DNA of 64,000 nt from Micromonospora haikouensis (GTDB lineage: Bacteria; Actinomycetota; Actinomycetes; Mycobacteriales; Micromonosporaceae), in NCBI RefSeq assembly GCF_900091595.1, contig NZ_FMCW01000010.1:144653-208652 (forward strand). The letters run 5' to 3'. The notes beneath the pieces were generated by a model, which was given only the letters and a program-made list of their open reading frames with translations, was not told where the DNA came from and searched no databases. Shown here piece by piece: positions 17,073 to 28,854 of the stretch. Both the position numbers and the translations under genes were made by a program. The first letter of the stretch is position 1, and each line of letters opens with the position of its first letter.

Positions 17073-19016
17073 CTACCGGCGCACCCGCCGGGCGCGCAGC
17101 ACCTCCGCCACCGACCACGCCTGGAACGGGCAGCCCGTCGCCGCGTGCGGGGCCGCGCCGTCGGCCGTCTCGCTGACCGACCCCAGCCCGTGCTCGGTCA
17201 GGTGGGCCTCCACGCCGACGAACAGGTCGTCCACCGGCAGCTTCGCCCGGCGGGCCGCGTCCACGTACGGCCCGAGCAGCCACGGCCACACCGTGCCCTG
17301 GTGGTAGCCGCCGTCGCGCTCGGCCGGCCCGCCCCGGTGCCGGCCGGTGTAGCCGGGCTGGTCGGGGGCGAGGCTGCGCGGGCCCAGCGGGGTGAGCAGC
17401 CCGGCGGCGACCCGGCGCAGCGTCGGCTCGTCCGGCTCCAGCGGCGCGTACGGCAGCGACCAGGCCAGCAGCTGGTTGGGGCGCAGCAGGTCGTCGTCGT
17501 GGTACGGCGCGCCGCCCAGCGGGTACGCCGGCGCGGGCGCGTCCACCACGTCGTGCAGCCAGCCGACCGGGGACGGGAACCGCGCGGCGAACGACGCGGT
17601 GGCCCGGGCGTGCAGCCGCCACAGCTCGGCGGCGTCGCCGCCGGCCAGCTCCGTCAGCTCGGCCAGCCCCGCGAGCCCGTTGACCCACAGCGCGTTGATC
17701 TCCACCGGCTTGCCCGTGCGGGGCGTCACCGGCACCCCGTACACCCGGGCGTCCATCCAGGTCAGCGCCGTGCCCGGGGTGCCGCCCTGGGTGACCAGGC
17801 CGTCGGCCGGGTCGACGGCGATGCCGTACCGGGTGCCGGCCAGGTACGCGTCGACGATCCCACGCAGCGCCGGCAGCAGCTCGTCGCCGAGGTCGGTGTC
17901 GCCGGTGACGGTGACGTGCCGGCTCACCGCGTGCAGGAACCACAGGGCGGCGTCGACCGTGTTGTATTCGACCCGCCCCGTGTCGGCCGTGTTGGCGAGC
18001 ATCCCCTCCGACAGCGTCGCCGCGTACGCCCGCAGCAGCTCCCGGCCCTCGTCGGCCCGGTTGGCGCACAGGAACAACCCCTCGTACGAGGTCATGGTGT
18101 CCCGCGACCACGCGCCGAACCACGGGTAGCCGGCGACGACGTCCGGGCCGGCGGCGGTGCGCACGACGAACGCGTCGGCGGCCAGCGCGAGGGTGGCCTC
18201 GACCGCGTCCGCCGTCCCGGCCCGCGCCACCACCTGCCGGTTGCGCCGCCGCGCCGCCGCGACGACCTCCTCCGCCGGGGGCGGCGTGGCGGCCAGGTCG
18301 CCCGCCCAGGCGAGCACCGACACCGTGTCGCCGGGGCGCTCCAGCACGCCGGAGAACCGCCCGGCGTGCCAGACGTCGTCGTCCGGGTGCAGGCCCCGGG
18401 CCGCCTCCTCGCGGTGGTGCACCCCGAGCCACCACTGCCCCTCCGGGGTCCAGTCCGGCCCGGCGAGGCGGAACGCGCCCTCCACCACCGCGCCGCCGTC
18501 CACCGGCTCGACCCGGGGCGCGGGGCCGTCGGCGCGCCGCTCGCCGTGCGCGTCGCGCCAGGTGCAGGCCGCCGACAGGTCGAGCCGGACCGGGCCGCCG
18601 GACACGAGCCGGTGCACCACCGCCACGCACGAGCGCCCGTACGCCATGGCCAGCTCGCGCTCGATGACCACGTCGCCGATCCGCCACCGCCAGCGCGGCA
18701 ACCCGTCGGCGAGGTCGAAGCGCTCCAACAGCTCGAAGCCGCGCGGGTCGACGTCGCCGGAGGACCACTCGTGCGCGCCGAGGCGCAGCCGCGCCCCGGA
18801 GGGGAGGACGACCGCCGGATCGAGACTCACCAGTCCCACGTTCCGGGATGCCGGGGTGTGGCCGGCGACCACCAGCAACCCGTGGTAGCGGCGCGTGCGC
18901 AGCCCGCTCACGGTGCCCATGGCGTAGCCACCCAGGCCGTCCGGGACCAGCCACTCCCTGGTGGCCCCACCCGTCAGCTCCCCGCACACCTGCGAACCGA
19001 AACGAATGTCGATCAA
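17073..19016 (-). CDS. Amylo-alpha-1,6-glucosidase (glycogen debranching type)
   Basis: 647 residues. The N-terminal GDE_N part reads REWLVPDGLGGYAMGTVSGLRTRRYHGLL, and the C-terminal (alpha/alpha)6 barrel includes YPWFGAWSRDTMTSYEGL and GYHQGTVWPWLLGPY with conserved acidic residues. The family removes alpha-1,6 branches from glycogen. TTG 19016 is chosen because GGAGG lies 4 bases upstream and no better start precedes the conserved region. It diverges from the GH63-like gene with 42 bp between starts and is followed by the glycogen synthase-like gene, a likely glucan-processing group. Confidence 0.87.
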   Translation of the reverse strand: MIDIRFGSQVCGELTGGATREWLVPDGLGGYAMGTVSGLRTRRYHGLLVVAGHTPASRNVGLVSLDPAVVLPSGARLRLGAHEWSSGDVDPRGFELLERFDLADGLPRWRWRIGDVVIERELAMAYGRSCVAVVHRLVSGGPVRLDLSAACTWRDAHGERRADGPAPRVEPVDGGAVVEGAFRLAGPDWTPEGQWWLGVHHREEAARGLHPDDDVWHAGRFSGVLERPGDTVSVLAWAGDLAATPPPAEEVVAAARRRNRQVVARAGTADAVEATLALAADAFVVRTAAGPDVVAGYPWFGAWSRDTMTSYEGLFLCANRADEGRELLRAYAATLSEGMLANTADTGRVEYNTVDAALWFLHAVSRHVTVTGDTDLGDELLPALRGIVDAYLAGTRYGIAVDPADGLVTQGGTPGTALTWMDARVYGVPVTPRTGKPVEINALWVNGLAGLAELTELAGGDAAELWRLHARATASFAARFPSPVGWLHDVVDAPAPAYPLGGAPYHDDDLLRPNQLLAWSLPYAPLEPDEPTLRRVAAGLLTPLGPRSLAPDQPGYTGRHRGGPAERDGGYHQGTVWPWLLGPYVDAARRAKLPVDDLFVGVEAHLTEHGLGSVSETADGAAPHAATGCPFQAWSVAEVLRARRVRR

Positions 19017-19058
19017 CTTTCCTCCAGCGGCGGCGAGGTGTAACACGCCACGACGAGA

Positions 19059-21803
<2,745 letters not shown>

Positions 21804-21866
21804 AACGGCGTGCCCGCGCCGCGCCGCCGGCAGTACGGTGTCCCGGGCCAAGGGGAGGGGAGAGGC

Positions 21867-22577
21867 ATGCGACAGGACACGCCGGGCCGGCGGGACGCGC
21901 AGGTGCTGGTCTTCGACGCCGACGACACGCTGTGGGAGAACAACGTCGTCTTCGAGCGGGTCATCGACGACTTTCTCGGCTGGCTGGACCATCCGACGCT
22001 GGACCGGGCGCAGATCCGCGCCATCCTCGACGACATCGAACGGGCCAACGCGGCCGTCCACGGCTACGGCAGCAAGGTCTTCCTGCGCAGCCTGGGCGAG
22101 TGCCTGGAGCGGCTGCGCCAGCGGCCCGCCTCCGCCGCGGAGCGCCGGGAGATCGCCGCCCTGGCCGAGGCGCTGGTCAACCATCAGGTCGAGCTGATGC
22201 CCGGGGTGGCCGCGACGCTCGACGCGCTCGCCGAGCGGCACCGGCTGCTGCTGCTCACCAAGGGCGACCGGGAGGAACAGCAGCGCAAGCTCGACGCGTC
22301 CGGGCTGCTGCACCACTTCCACGCCGCGCACATCGTGCGGGAGAAGAACGTCGACACCTACCGGTGGCTCGTCGGGGATCACGGCTTCGACCCCGGGGCC
22401 GCCTGGATGATCGGCAACTCCCCGAAGTCGGACATCCTGCCGGCGCGGGCCGCCGGCATGTGGGCGGTGTTCATCCCCAACGAGAACACCTGGGTGCTGG
22501 AGGACGACGACCTCGACCCGACCGACCCGGGGGTGCTGCGGCTGGCCGCGTTCGGCGACCTGCTGCGGCACTTCTGA
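21867..22577 (+). CDS. HAD-family hydrolase
   Basis: 236 residues. Motif I is DADDT with nucleophile Asp17 and acid Asp19, motif II LLLTKGD, the Lys is in KLDASGL or VREKN, and motif IV is GNSPKSD. It is a phosphatase-type HAD with an alpha-helical cap of unclear substrate. ATG 21867 has AGGGGAGGGGAG upstream. It may be co-transcribed with the glucosidase gene 63 bp upstream and could dephosphorylate a sugar phosphate in that pathway, but that is inference. Confidence 0.85.
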   Translation: MRQDTPGRRDAQVLVFDADDTLWENNVVFERVIDDFLGWLDHPTLDRAQIRAILDDIERANAAVHGYGSKVFLRSLGECLERLRQRPASAAERREIAALAEALVNHQVELMPGVAATLDALAERHRLLLLTKGDREEQQRKLDASGLLHHFHAAHIVREKNVDTYRWLVGDHGFDPGAAWMIGNSPKSDILPARAAGMWAVFIPNENTWVLEDDDLDPTDPGVLRLAAFGDLLRHF

Positions 22578-22910
22578 GGCTCCCGGCCGCCCGCCGGACG
22601 CACCCGCTCCCGAGGGGGAACAGCGCCCGCGCCGCTGCCCGTGTTACGCCCTCCTGCCGGATTTCGGCCTGGTCGGCAAACCCCGCCGTGGGTGGCCCGG
22701 ACGGCTTGTTCCGCCCCGGCCGCGCTGCCTAACCTGACCCGGCGTTCGCGGCTCCTCGGGGTGAGTCGGGAACGCGCCGAAGTCCGGCGGTGGCGCACCG
22801 TGGAGCTGAGTGCAGGCGGGCCGCATCGCCGCCGGTGGGCCTGGCGTGGGCGGCGTGTCCCGCCCGCGCGCCCACCGGCGGCGATCCGCTGCCACACCGG
22901 ACGGCTGGTG
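22578..22910. other. Intergenic stretch with a large perfect hairpin
   Basis: No gene is supported. ATCGCCGCCGGTGGGC (22825-22840) pairs perfectly with GCCCACCGGCGGCGAT (22870-22885) across a 29-base loop, 250 bp beyond the HAD stop. A weak plus-strand promoter-like pair, TTGTTC (22706-22711) and TAACCT (22730-22735), lies before it, so a short untranslated transcript is possible. Confidence 0.35.
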
Positions 22911-22946
22911 GGTCAGGACCGGGGAGTTGCGGACCCGGTCCTGACC
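22911..22946. terminator. Hairpin terminator after the small minus-strand genes
   Basis: GGTCAGGACCGGG (22911-22923) and CCCGGTCCTGACC (22934-22946) form a perfect 13-bp stem with a 10-base loop, 20 bp past the stop of the minus-strand gene at 22967. Confidence 0.8.
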
Positions 22947-22966
22947 GTGCCGGCGGGCGGCGGAGG

Positions 22967-23242
22967 TCAGGAGACCTCGCCGCGCACGATCGCCACCGCC
23001 ACCCGGCAGAACTCGTCCATGTCCGGCTGGAAGCCGGCCGCGATGTCGGGGTGCAGCCCGGCCCGGGTCTCGTCCAGCAGCCGCTGGCAGACCTGCTCGA
23101 CCGGCTCGCCCGCGTAGCTCGACCGCACCCGTCCCGTGGCCGCCTGCAGGGCCGAGGTCAGCTGATCCTCCAGCGGGCCCCGCAGCTTCTGCTGCACGGG
23201 GTCGAGCCCGCTCGGATCGAGCGTGACATGTGGCTCCGACAT
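22967..23242 (-). CDS. Small hypothetical protein
   Basis: 91 residues, not recognised. The sequence is soluble and helical in character (LRGPLEDQLTSALQAATGRVRSSYAGEPVEQVCQRLLDETRAGL) and acidic at the C-terminus. ATG 23242 has GGGAG six bases upstream, and a clean hairpin follows the stop. It lies 47 bp after the RusA-like gene on the same strand, so the two are probably co-transcribed, but there is no functional clue. Confidence 0.65.
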   Translation of the reverse strand: MSEPHVTLDPSGLDPVQQKLRGPLEDQLTSALQAATGRVRSSYAGEPVEQVCQRLLDETRAGLHPDIAAGFQPDMDEFCRVAVAIVRGEVS

Positions 23243-23289
23243 CGGCGCTCCCTTCGTCGGCGTCCGCGGTACCCCACCGCGGACGTCGG

Positions 23290-23721
23290 TCAAACCACGG
23301 CCGGCACGGCGGCCACCCGCACCCGGTAGGAGAACTCCTCCGCCGGTTCCTCCAGGTACGACAGCCGGCGGATCTGCCGGTCGTCGGTGTAGAGGGCGAC
23401 GTCGGCGAGGACCCCGAGGTGGGTCAGGCCGATGGTGGCGACCCTCTTCTTGTCCTGCAGCACCGCGCAGATGCCGCCGAGCAGGGTGCTGGCGTCGGAG
23501 GTGCGGTGCCCCGGCGGACACCGCAGGGTCAACTCCACCTCCACCGGCCCGCCCAACGGGGTCCAGCCGGTGCGCTGGGCCGCCGAGCAGGCCGCCAGGA
23601 GCAGGGCCCGGACCCTCGTCGCCTGCCGGTGGCCGGCGGCGAAGATGGACAGGGCTTCGGTCTTCACCGGGGGCAGGCCGCTCACCTCGAACGTCAGGGC
23701 GAGAGCGCGGGTGTCCTGCAC
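23290..23721 (-). CDS. Possible RusA-like nuclease-fold protein
   Basis: 143 residues. The order of features resembles the RusA Holliday-junction resolvase fold: an N-terminal FEVSGLPPVKTEAL strand-loop, a PVEVELTLRCPPG strand, an acidic DASTLLGGICAVLQDK helix, and the acidic VALYTDDRQIRRLSY strand near the end. RusA proteins normally occur in phages and act as endonuclease dimers. Here there is no phage context, and one of the usual acidic residues (PDxDN) is replaced (TSDASTL). GTG 23721 has GAGGAGG about 7 bases upstream. The family call is tentative. Confidence 0.5.
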   Translation of the reverse strand: MQDTRALALTFEVSGLPPVKTEALSIFAAGHRQATRVRALLLAACSAAQRTGWTPLGGPVEVELTLRCPPGHRTSDASTLLGGICAVLQDKKRVATIGLTHLGVLADVALYTDDRQIRRLSYLEEPAEEFSYRVRVAAVPAVV

Positions 23722-23958
23722 GACGGCACCTCCTCGTCGTCAACGATCCTGCCCAACCGGTGGACCGGCAGCGGGGGGTTCGCTCGATTACCCACCGTTC
23801 GGGCAGGCGGGGATGGGCCGGAGGCGTATCGACTTCGACGGCGACGCGCTGGCGGTTGAGTCCGGAGGAACTCCCGGCAAACGCTAGTCGAACGGGCCGA
23901 CCCCCGGTAGCCTCCCCGCGCACGTGTCCGACGCGCCGGACGGGCCGGGTCACCCGGG

Positions 23959-24181
23959 TCACCCGGGCATCGGCCCGTGCAGGCCGCGCTCCGCGCCGGG
24001 CACCATCAGCACCGGCGAGCCCGGCCGCCGCGACGGCGTCGTCCACCAGCTTGTCCGACAGCGGGTTGCCCGCGTCGTGGGTGCGCCCGCCCAGCGCGGC
24101 GTAGAAGCGGCCGGCGTCGTCGTGGCGACCCTCGGCGCGCAGCGCCTCCACCAGCCGCAGCGCCCGGCCGGAGGCGGCCAT
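23959..24181 (-). pseudogene. Decayed DsbA-family (mycothiol-type reductase) fragment
   Basis: The minus strand from 24181 reads ALRLVEALRAEGRHDDAGRFYAALGGRTHD and on to LVDDAVAAAGL, resembling the middle of DsbA-like Rv2466c-type proteins (LYTALGxRxH). The frame then continues into unrelated basic residues, while the +1 frame ends plausibly with VLMVPGAERGLHGPMPG and a stop at 23959. The N-terminal CxxC half is missing. A truncated gene with a frameshift or internal deletion is the best reading; a chance match is possible. Confidence 0.4.
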
Positions 24182-24290
24182 CGCCCCGCCGCCCTGGTGC
24201 CGCCGCCCGGCCGGTCACCGGCGAGACGAACCGGACGAACGGCGATCGTGGGTCGCGGGCGTTGCCGCCAGGTTTCGCGGCTTCGCAGGT

Positions 24291-24306
24291 CGGGCAGTGT
24301 TGCCCG
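24291..24306. promoter_or_regulatory. Candidate operator upstream of lpqY
   Basis: CGGGCA and TGCCCG are exact reverse complements around GTGT, 109 bp before the lpqY start. The position would suit a regulator of the trehalose importer. The dyad is short in GC-rich DNA, so chance is possible. Confidence 0.25.
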
Positions 24307-24414
24307 CACGAAACGCCCGGGGCGGGTCGGTGTGCGGTCCGCTCCCGACCGTCTCGCCGTGCGCCGGGGCACGGGTGACCTCCCCGGCTCTTCGCCGAAG
24401 AGAGGGGGAGGGCG

Positions 24415-25695
24415 ATGACAGATCCGGCCCGACATCGGCGTCGGCCCGCGGCCCGGGCGGTGGCGGCCGCCACCGCGCTCGCGCTGGTCGCGCCGCTGGC
24501 CGCGTGCGGCTCCGGCGGCGACGGCGGCACGCCCACCATCAACCTGTACTACCCGCCCGAGCAGAACCTGCAGAAGGTCGTCGACGACTGCAACGCCCAG
24601 GCGCAGGGGCGCTACCGCATCGCCTACCGGGTGCTGCCGCGCCAGGCCGACGACCAGCGGGTGCAGCTGGTCCGCCGGCTCGCCGCCGGGGACACCGGGA
24701 TGGACGTGCTCGGCCTCGACGTCACCTGGACGCAGGAGTTCGCCAGCGCCGACTGGATCCGCGAGTGGACCGGGCAGGACCGGGCCGAGGTGGAGGGGGG
24801 CACCCTCGCCGGGCCGCTGGACACCGCCCGCTACCAGGACAAGCTGTACGGGGCGCCGAAGAACACCAACGTCCAGCTCCTGTGGTACCGCACCGACCTG
24901 GTGCCGGACGCCCCGAAGACCTGGGACGACATGATCAAGCAGGCCCAGGACCTGAAGGCGCGGGGCAAGCCGTACCAGGTGCTCACCATGGGCGCCCAGT
25001 ACGAGGGCCTCGTCGTCCTCTACAACACCCTCGCCGAGAGCGCGGGTGGCAAGATCCTCAGCGACGACGGCAAGCAGGCGGTCATGGACGCCGGCACCGT
25101 CACCGCGCTCGACCAGCTCCGGCGCTTCGCCACGTCCGGCGTGACGTCGCCGTCGTTCAGCAACGCCACCGAGGACCCGGTCCGGCTGGAGTTCCAGTCC
25201 GGCAAGGGCGCGTTCCAGGTCAACTGGCCCTTCGTCTACCCGGCGTTGCAGGAGGCCGACCCGGAGCTGGCGAAGAAGGTCAAGTGGGCGCGGATCCCGG
25301 GGATCGACGCCGACACCCCCAGCAAGGTCACCATCGGCGGCGTCAACCTGGCCGTCAGCGCGTACTCGACGCACCCGGCGGAGTCCTTCGAGGCCGCCAG
25401 GTGCCTGCGCAACGCCGAGAACCAGAAGTTCTCCGCCGTCAACGACGGCGTGCCGCCCACCATCGAGCGGGTCTACGACGACCCGGAGATGGCCGAGGCG
25501 TACCCGATGAAGGAGACCATCCTCGAGGAGCTGAAGGAGCCGGCGACGCGCCCGCTGACCCCGGCCTACCAGAGCATCTCCACGGTGATGTCGGCGATCC
25601 TGTCGCCGCCGTCGGCGATCCGCCCCGAGCAGACCGCCGACGAGCTGCGCGACGCCATCGCCGACGCCCTCGAATCGAAGGGGGTGCTGCCGTGA
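24415..25695 (+). CDS. lpqY: Trehalose-binding lipoprotein LpqY
   Basis: 426 residues. A signal peptide ends in the lipobox LAAC with Cys31. The mature protein shares the run of conserved blocks I recall from mycobacterial LpqY: NTxxQLLWYRxDLV, EGLVVLYNTLxxSAGGKILS, SKVTIGGVNLAVS, SFEAARCLRN and the C-terminal TADELRDAIADALE. LpqY captures trehalose for SugABC. ATG 24415 has an AGAGGGGGAGGG ribosome site. The four genes lpqY-sugA-sugB-sugC are tightly packed in the expected order, which strengthens the call. Trehalose specificity follows from the homology and order and is not visible in single residues. Confidence 0.88.
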   Translation: MTDPARHRRRPAARAVAAATALALVAPLAACGSGGDGGTPTINLYYPPEQNLQKVVDDCNAQAQGRYRIAYRVLPRQADDQRVQLVRRLAAGDTGMDVLGLDVTWTQEFASADWIREWTGQDRAEVEGGTLAGPLDTARYQDKLYGAPKNTNVQLLWYRTDLVPDAPKTWDDMIKQAQDLKARGKPYQVLTMGAQYEGLVVLYNTLAESAGGKILSDDGKQAVMDAGTVTALDQLRRFATSGVTSPSFSNATEDPVRLEFQSGKGAFQVNWPFVYPALQEADPELAKKVKWARIPGIDADTPSKVTIGGVNLAVSAYSTHPAESFEAARCLRNAENQKFSAVNDGVPPTIERVYDDPEMAEAYPMKETILEELKEPATRPLTPAYQSISTVMSAILSPPSAIRPEQTADELRDAIADALESKGVLP

Positions 25696-26585
25696 GCGGA
25701 AAGCTGAGCGAGAACAAGAAGGCCGAACGGAAGCTCGGCTGGCTGCTCTGCGCCCCCGCCGCGCTGGTCATGGTGCTGGTCACCGCCTACCCGATCGGCT
25801 ACTCGATCTGGCTGTCGTTGCAGCGCTACGACCTGCGCTTCCCCGACGAGCGGAAGTTCATCGGGCTGGAGAACTACGCGACCGTGCTGACCAACGAGTT
25901 CTGGTGGACGGCGTTCGGCGTCACCATGCTGATCACCGTCGTCACCGTCGCCGTCGAGCTGGTCCTCGGCATGGGGCTGGCGCTGATCATGCACCGGACG
26001 CTGGTCGGCCGGGGCATCGTGCGCACCGCCGCGCTCATCCCGTACGGGATCGTCACGGTCGTCGCCGCGTTCTCCTGGCGGTACGCGTGGACGCCGGGCA
26101 CCGGCTACCTGGCCAACCTGTTCGGCGACGGCGCGCCGCTGACCGAGCGGGCCAGCTCCCTGGCCATCATCATGCTCGCGGAGATCTGGAAGACCACCCC
26201 GTTCATGGCGCTGCTGCTGATGGCCGGCCTGGCCCTGGTGCCGGAGGACCTGCTCAAGGCGGCGTCCACCGACGGCGCGACCGCGTGGCAGCGGTTCACC
26301 AAGGTCATGCTGCCGGTGATGAAGCCGGCCATCCTGGTCGCCCTGCTGTTCCGCACGCTCGACGCGTTCCGGGTCTTCGACAACATCTACGTGCTCACCG
26401 CCGGCGGCAACGAGACCTCCTCGGTGTCGATGCTGGCCTACAACAACCTGATCCGGGGCCTCAACCTCGGCATCGGGTCCACGATGTCCGTGCTGATCTT
26501 CCTCACCGTGGCGGTCATCGCGTTCGTCTTCGTGAAGCTGTTCGGCACCGCTGCCCCCGGCAGCGACGACGGGGAGAGGCGCTGA
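25692..26585 (+). CDS. sugA: Trehalose ABC importer permease SugA
   Basis: 297 residues with six membrane segments, starting [27 protein letters not shown], and the EAA loop [26 protein letters not shown] near 190-215. GTG 25692 overlaps the lpqY stop as GTGA, so it is translationally coupled. It pairs with SugB to form the channel. The cytoplasmic N-terminus carries the basic stretch [11 protein letters not shown]. Confidence 0.88.
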   Translation: MSGKLSENKKAERKLGWLLCAPAALVMVLVTAYPIGYSIWLSLQRYDLRFPDERKFIGLENYATVLTNEFWWTAFGVTMLITVVTVAVELVLGMGLALIMHRTLVGRGIVRTAALIPYGIVTVVAAFSWRYAWTPGTGYLANLFGDGAPLTERASSLAIIMLAEIWKTTPFMALLLMAGLALVPEDLLKAASTDGATAWQRFTKVMLPVMKPAILVALLFRTLDAFRVFDNIYVLTAGGNETSSVSMLAYNNLIRGLNLGIGSTMSVLIFLTVAVIAFVFVKLFGTAAPGSDDGERR

Positions 26586-26586
26586 C

Positions 26587-27420
26587 ATGGCCGACACCAC
26601 CACGCGGGCGAAGCTGCGCTGGGGCCTGCTGGACGTCATCGTCGTCGTCTTCGCGCTGGTCCCGGTGCTCTGGATCGCCTCGCTGTCGTTCAAGACCCCG
26701 GCCACCCTCACCGACGGCAGGTTCTGGCCCCGGGAGTGGACGCTGGACAACTACCGGTCGATCTTCGACACCGACCAGTTCGTCCGCGCGCTGGTCAACT
26801 CGATCGGCATCGCCCTGATCGCCACGCTGGTCGCCGTGGTGCTCGGCGCCATGGCCGCGTACGCGATCTCCCGGCTGGACTTCCCCGGCAAGAAGCTGCT
26901 CGTCGGCGTCTCCCTGCTGATCGCGATGTTCCCGCAGGTGTCGCTGGTGTCGCCGCTGTTCGAGATCGAGCGGCAGCTCGGGCTCTTCGACACCTGGCCG
27001 GGGCTGATCCTGCCGTACATCACCTTCGCCCTGCCGCTGGCGATCTACACGCTGTCGGCGTTCTTCAAGCAGATCCCCTGGGACCTGGAGAAGGCGGCGA
27101 AGATGGACGGCGCGACCCAGGGCCAGGCGTTCCGGCGGGTCATCGCCCCGCTGGCCGCACCGGGGCTGTTCACCACGGCGATCCTGGTCTTCATCTTCTG
27201 CTGGAACGACTTCCTGTTCGCCATCACGCTCACCTCCACCGAGCGGGCCCGCACGGTGCCGGTGGCGCTGTCGTTCTTCACCGGCGAGTCGCAGTTCGAG
27301 GACCCCACCGGGGCCATCTGCGCCGCCGCCGTGGTGATCACCGTGCCGATCATCGCGTTCGTGCTCTTCTTCCAGCGCCGCATCGTCTCCGGCCTGACCT
27401 CCGGCGCAGTCAAGGGATAG
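26587..27420 (+). CDS. sugB: Trehalose ABC importer permease SugB
   Basis: 277 residues, six membrane segments of the MalG type, with an EAA loop [30 protein letters not shown] 26587 begins one base after the sugA stop. In the mycobacterial system SugA and SugB form the heterodimeric channel energised by SugC, and the same arrangement is seen here. Confidence 0.88.
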   Translation: MADTTTRAKLRWGLLDVIVVVFALVPVLWIASLSFKTPATLTDGRFWPREWTLDNYRSIFDTDQFVRALVNSIGIALIATLVAVVLGAMAAYAISRLDFPGKKLLVGVSLLIAMFPQVSLVSPLFEIERQLGLFDTWPGLILPYITFALPLAIYTLSAFFKQIPWDLEKAAKMDGATQGQAFRRVIAPLAAPGLFTTAILVFIFCWNDFLFAITLTSTERARTVPVALSFFTGESQFEDPTGAICAAAVVITVPIIAFVLFFQRRIVSGLTSGAVKG

Positions 27421-27431
27421 GTGGTGTAGTG

Positions 27432-28637
27432 ATGGCTGACATCGTGCTGGACAAGGTGAGCAAGTCGTTCCCCGACGGGACCGTGGCGGTGCAGGACGTC
27501 GACCTGGAGATCGCCGACGGCGAGTTCGTCATCCTGGTCGGCCCCTCCGGCTGCGGGAAGTCCACCACCCTCAACATGATCGCCGGGCTGGAGGACATCA
27601 GCTCCGGTGAGCTGCGCATCGGCGGCCAGCGGGTCAACGACAAGGCCCCCCGGGACCGGGACATCGCGATGGTGTTCCAGTCGTACGCGCTCTACCCGAA
27701 CATGACCGTCCGGGAGAACATGGCGTTCCCGCTGAAGCTCGCCAAGCTCGACAAGGAGACGATCGACGCCAAGGTCGACGAGGCGGCCAAGGTGCTGGAG
27801 CTGACCCCGCTGCTGGACCGCAAGCCGGCCAACCTCTCCGGCGGCCAGCGGCAGCGGGTGGCGATGGGCCGGGCGATCGTCCGCCAGCCCAAGGCGTTCC
27901 TGATGGACGAGCCGCTCTCCAACCTCGACGCGAAGCTGCGGGTGCAGATGCGCACGGTCGTGTCCCGGCTGCAGAAGCAGCTCGGCACCACCACCGTCTA
28001 CGTCACCCACGACCAGACCGAGGCGATGACCCTCGGCGACCGGGTGGTGATCATGCGGGGCGGCGCGATCCAGCAGGTCGGCCCGCCGCAGGAGCTCTAC
28101 GACCACCCGCGCAACCTCTTCGTCGCCGGCTTCATCGGCTCCCCGTCGATGAACTTCCTGCACGCCGCCGTCGACGACGGGACGCTGCGCACCGCCGTCG
28201 GCGACGTGCCGATCGGCGACCGGATCCGCCGCGAGCTGGAGGCCGGCGACGCCCCGCGCGAGCTGATCCTCGGCATCCGCCCCGAGCACTTCGAGGACGC
28301 CGAGCTGGTCGACGACGACACCCGCCGCCGGGGCGCCGAGTTCACCGCGCCGGTCGACATCGTCGAGTCGATGGGCTCCGACAAGTACGTCTACTTCACG
28401 CTGGAGGGGGAGCGGGCCAGCGCCGCCGAGCTGGAGGAGCTGGCCGCCGACGCCGGGGCCGACTTCAGCGGCGGCGGGGCCAGCCTGGTCACCCGGCTGT
28501 CGGCCGAGTCGACCGTACGCGAGGGCGAGGACCGCCGGGTCTGGTTCAACCTGGAGAAGATCCACCTGTTCGACCCGTCCACGGGCCGGAACCTGACCCT
28601 GCACGAGGGGCGGTCGTCCGGGGCGCTGGCCGACTGA
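27432..28637 (+). CDS. sugC: ABC importer ATPase SugC
   Basis: 401 residues. Walker A is GPSGCGKST, the Q-loop [12 protein letters not shown], the signature [14 protein letters not shown], Walker [15 protein letters not shown] and the switch His is in [10 protein letters not shown]-terminal MalK/TOBE-type domain ([15 protein letters not shown]) follows, as in SugC and MsiK. ATG 27432 is 11 bp after sugB. It probably powers SugAB and might also serve the ATPase-less importer at 8-11 kb; the second role is inference. Confidence 0.92.
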   Translation: MADIVLDKVSKSFPDGTVAVQDVDLEIADGEFVILVGPSGCGKSTTLNMIAGLEDISSGELRIGGQRVNDKAPRDRDIAMVFQSYALYPNMTVRENMAFPLKLAKLDKETIDAKVDEAAKVLELTPLLDRKPANLSGGQRQRVAMGRAIVRQPKAFLMDEPLSNLDAKLRVQMRTVVSRLQKQLGTTTVYVTHDQTEAMTLGDRVVIMRGGAIQQVGPPQELYDHPRNLFVAGFIGSPSMNFLHAAVDDGTLRTAVGDVPIGDRIRRELEAGDAPRELILGIRPEHFEDAELVDDDTRRRGAEFTAPVDIVESMGSDKYVYFTLEGERASAAELEELAADAGADFSGGGASLVTRLSAESTVREGEDRRVWFNLEKIHLFDPSTGRNLTLHEGRSSGALAD

Positions 28638-28652
28638 CCGATTCGGGCTCGC

Positions 28653-28681
28653 GGGGCCGGTGGCGACTCGCCGCCGGCCCC
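28653..28681 (+). terminator. Terminator after sugC
   Basis: GGGGCCGGTGGCG pairs with CGCCGCCGGCCCC around ACT with one mismatch, 16 bp after the sugC stop. Confidence 0.75.
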
Positions 28682-28854
28682 AGGTGCGGGGCGATCGTTG
28701 GCTGGTTGCGGTGCAATCGCGTCGGCGTGTCGTGTAGCGGAGCCAGCCACCTTTCCCTGGGCGCGCCGAGCGGCGAGCAGTCTCAGTGACCCTTACGTCC
28801 CCGTGACGGCCTCGCCCTATGCCTCACGGCGGCCGCGTGACGACGGGCGGCCGG

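Noticed and set aside
23940..23972. Short direct repeat GGGTCACCCGGGTCACCCGGG as an origin-like or regulatory iteron
   Set aside because: Only two units are present, inside the decayed fragment; chance in GC-rich DNA is enough.
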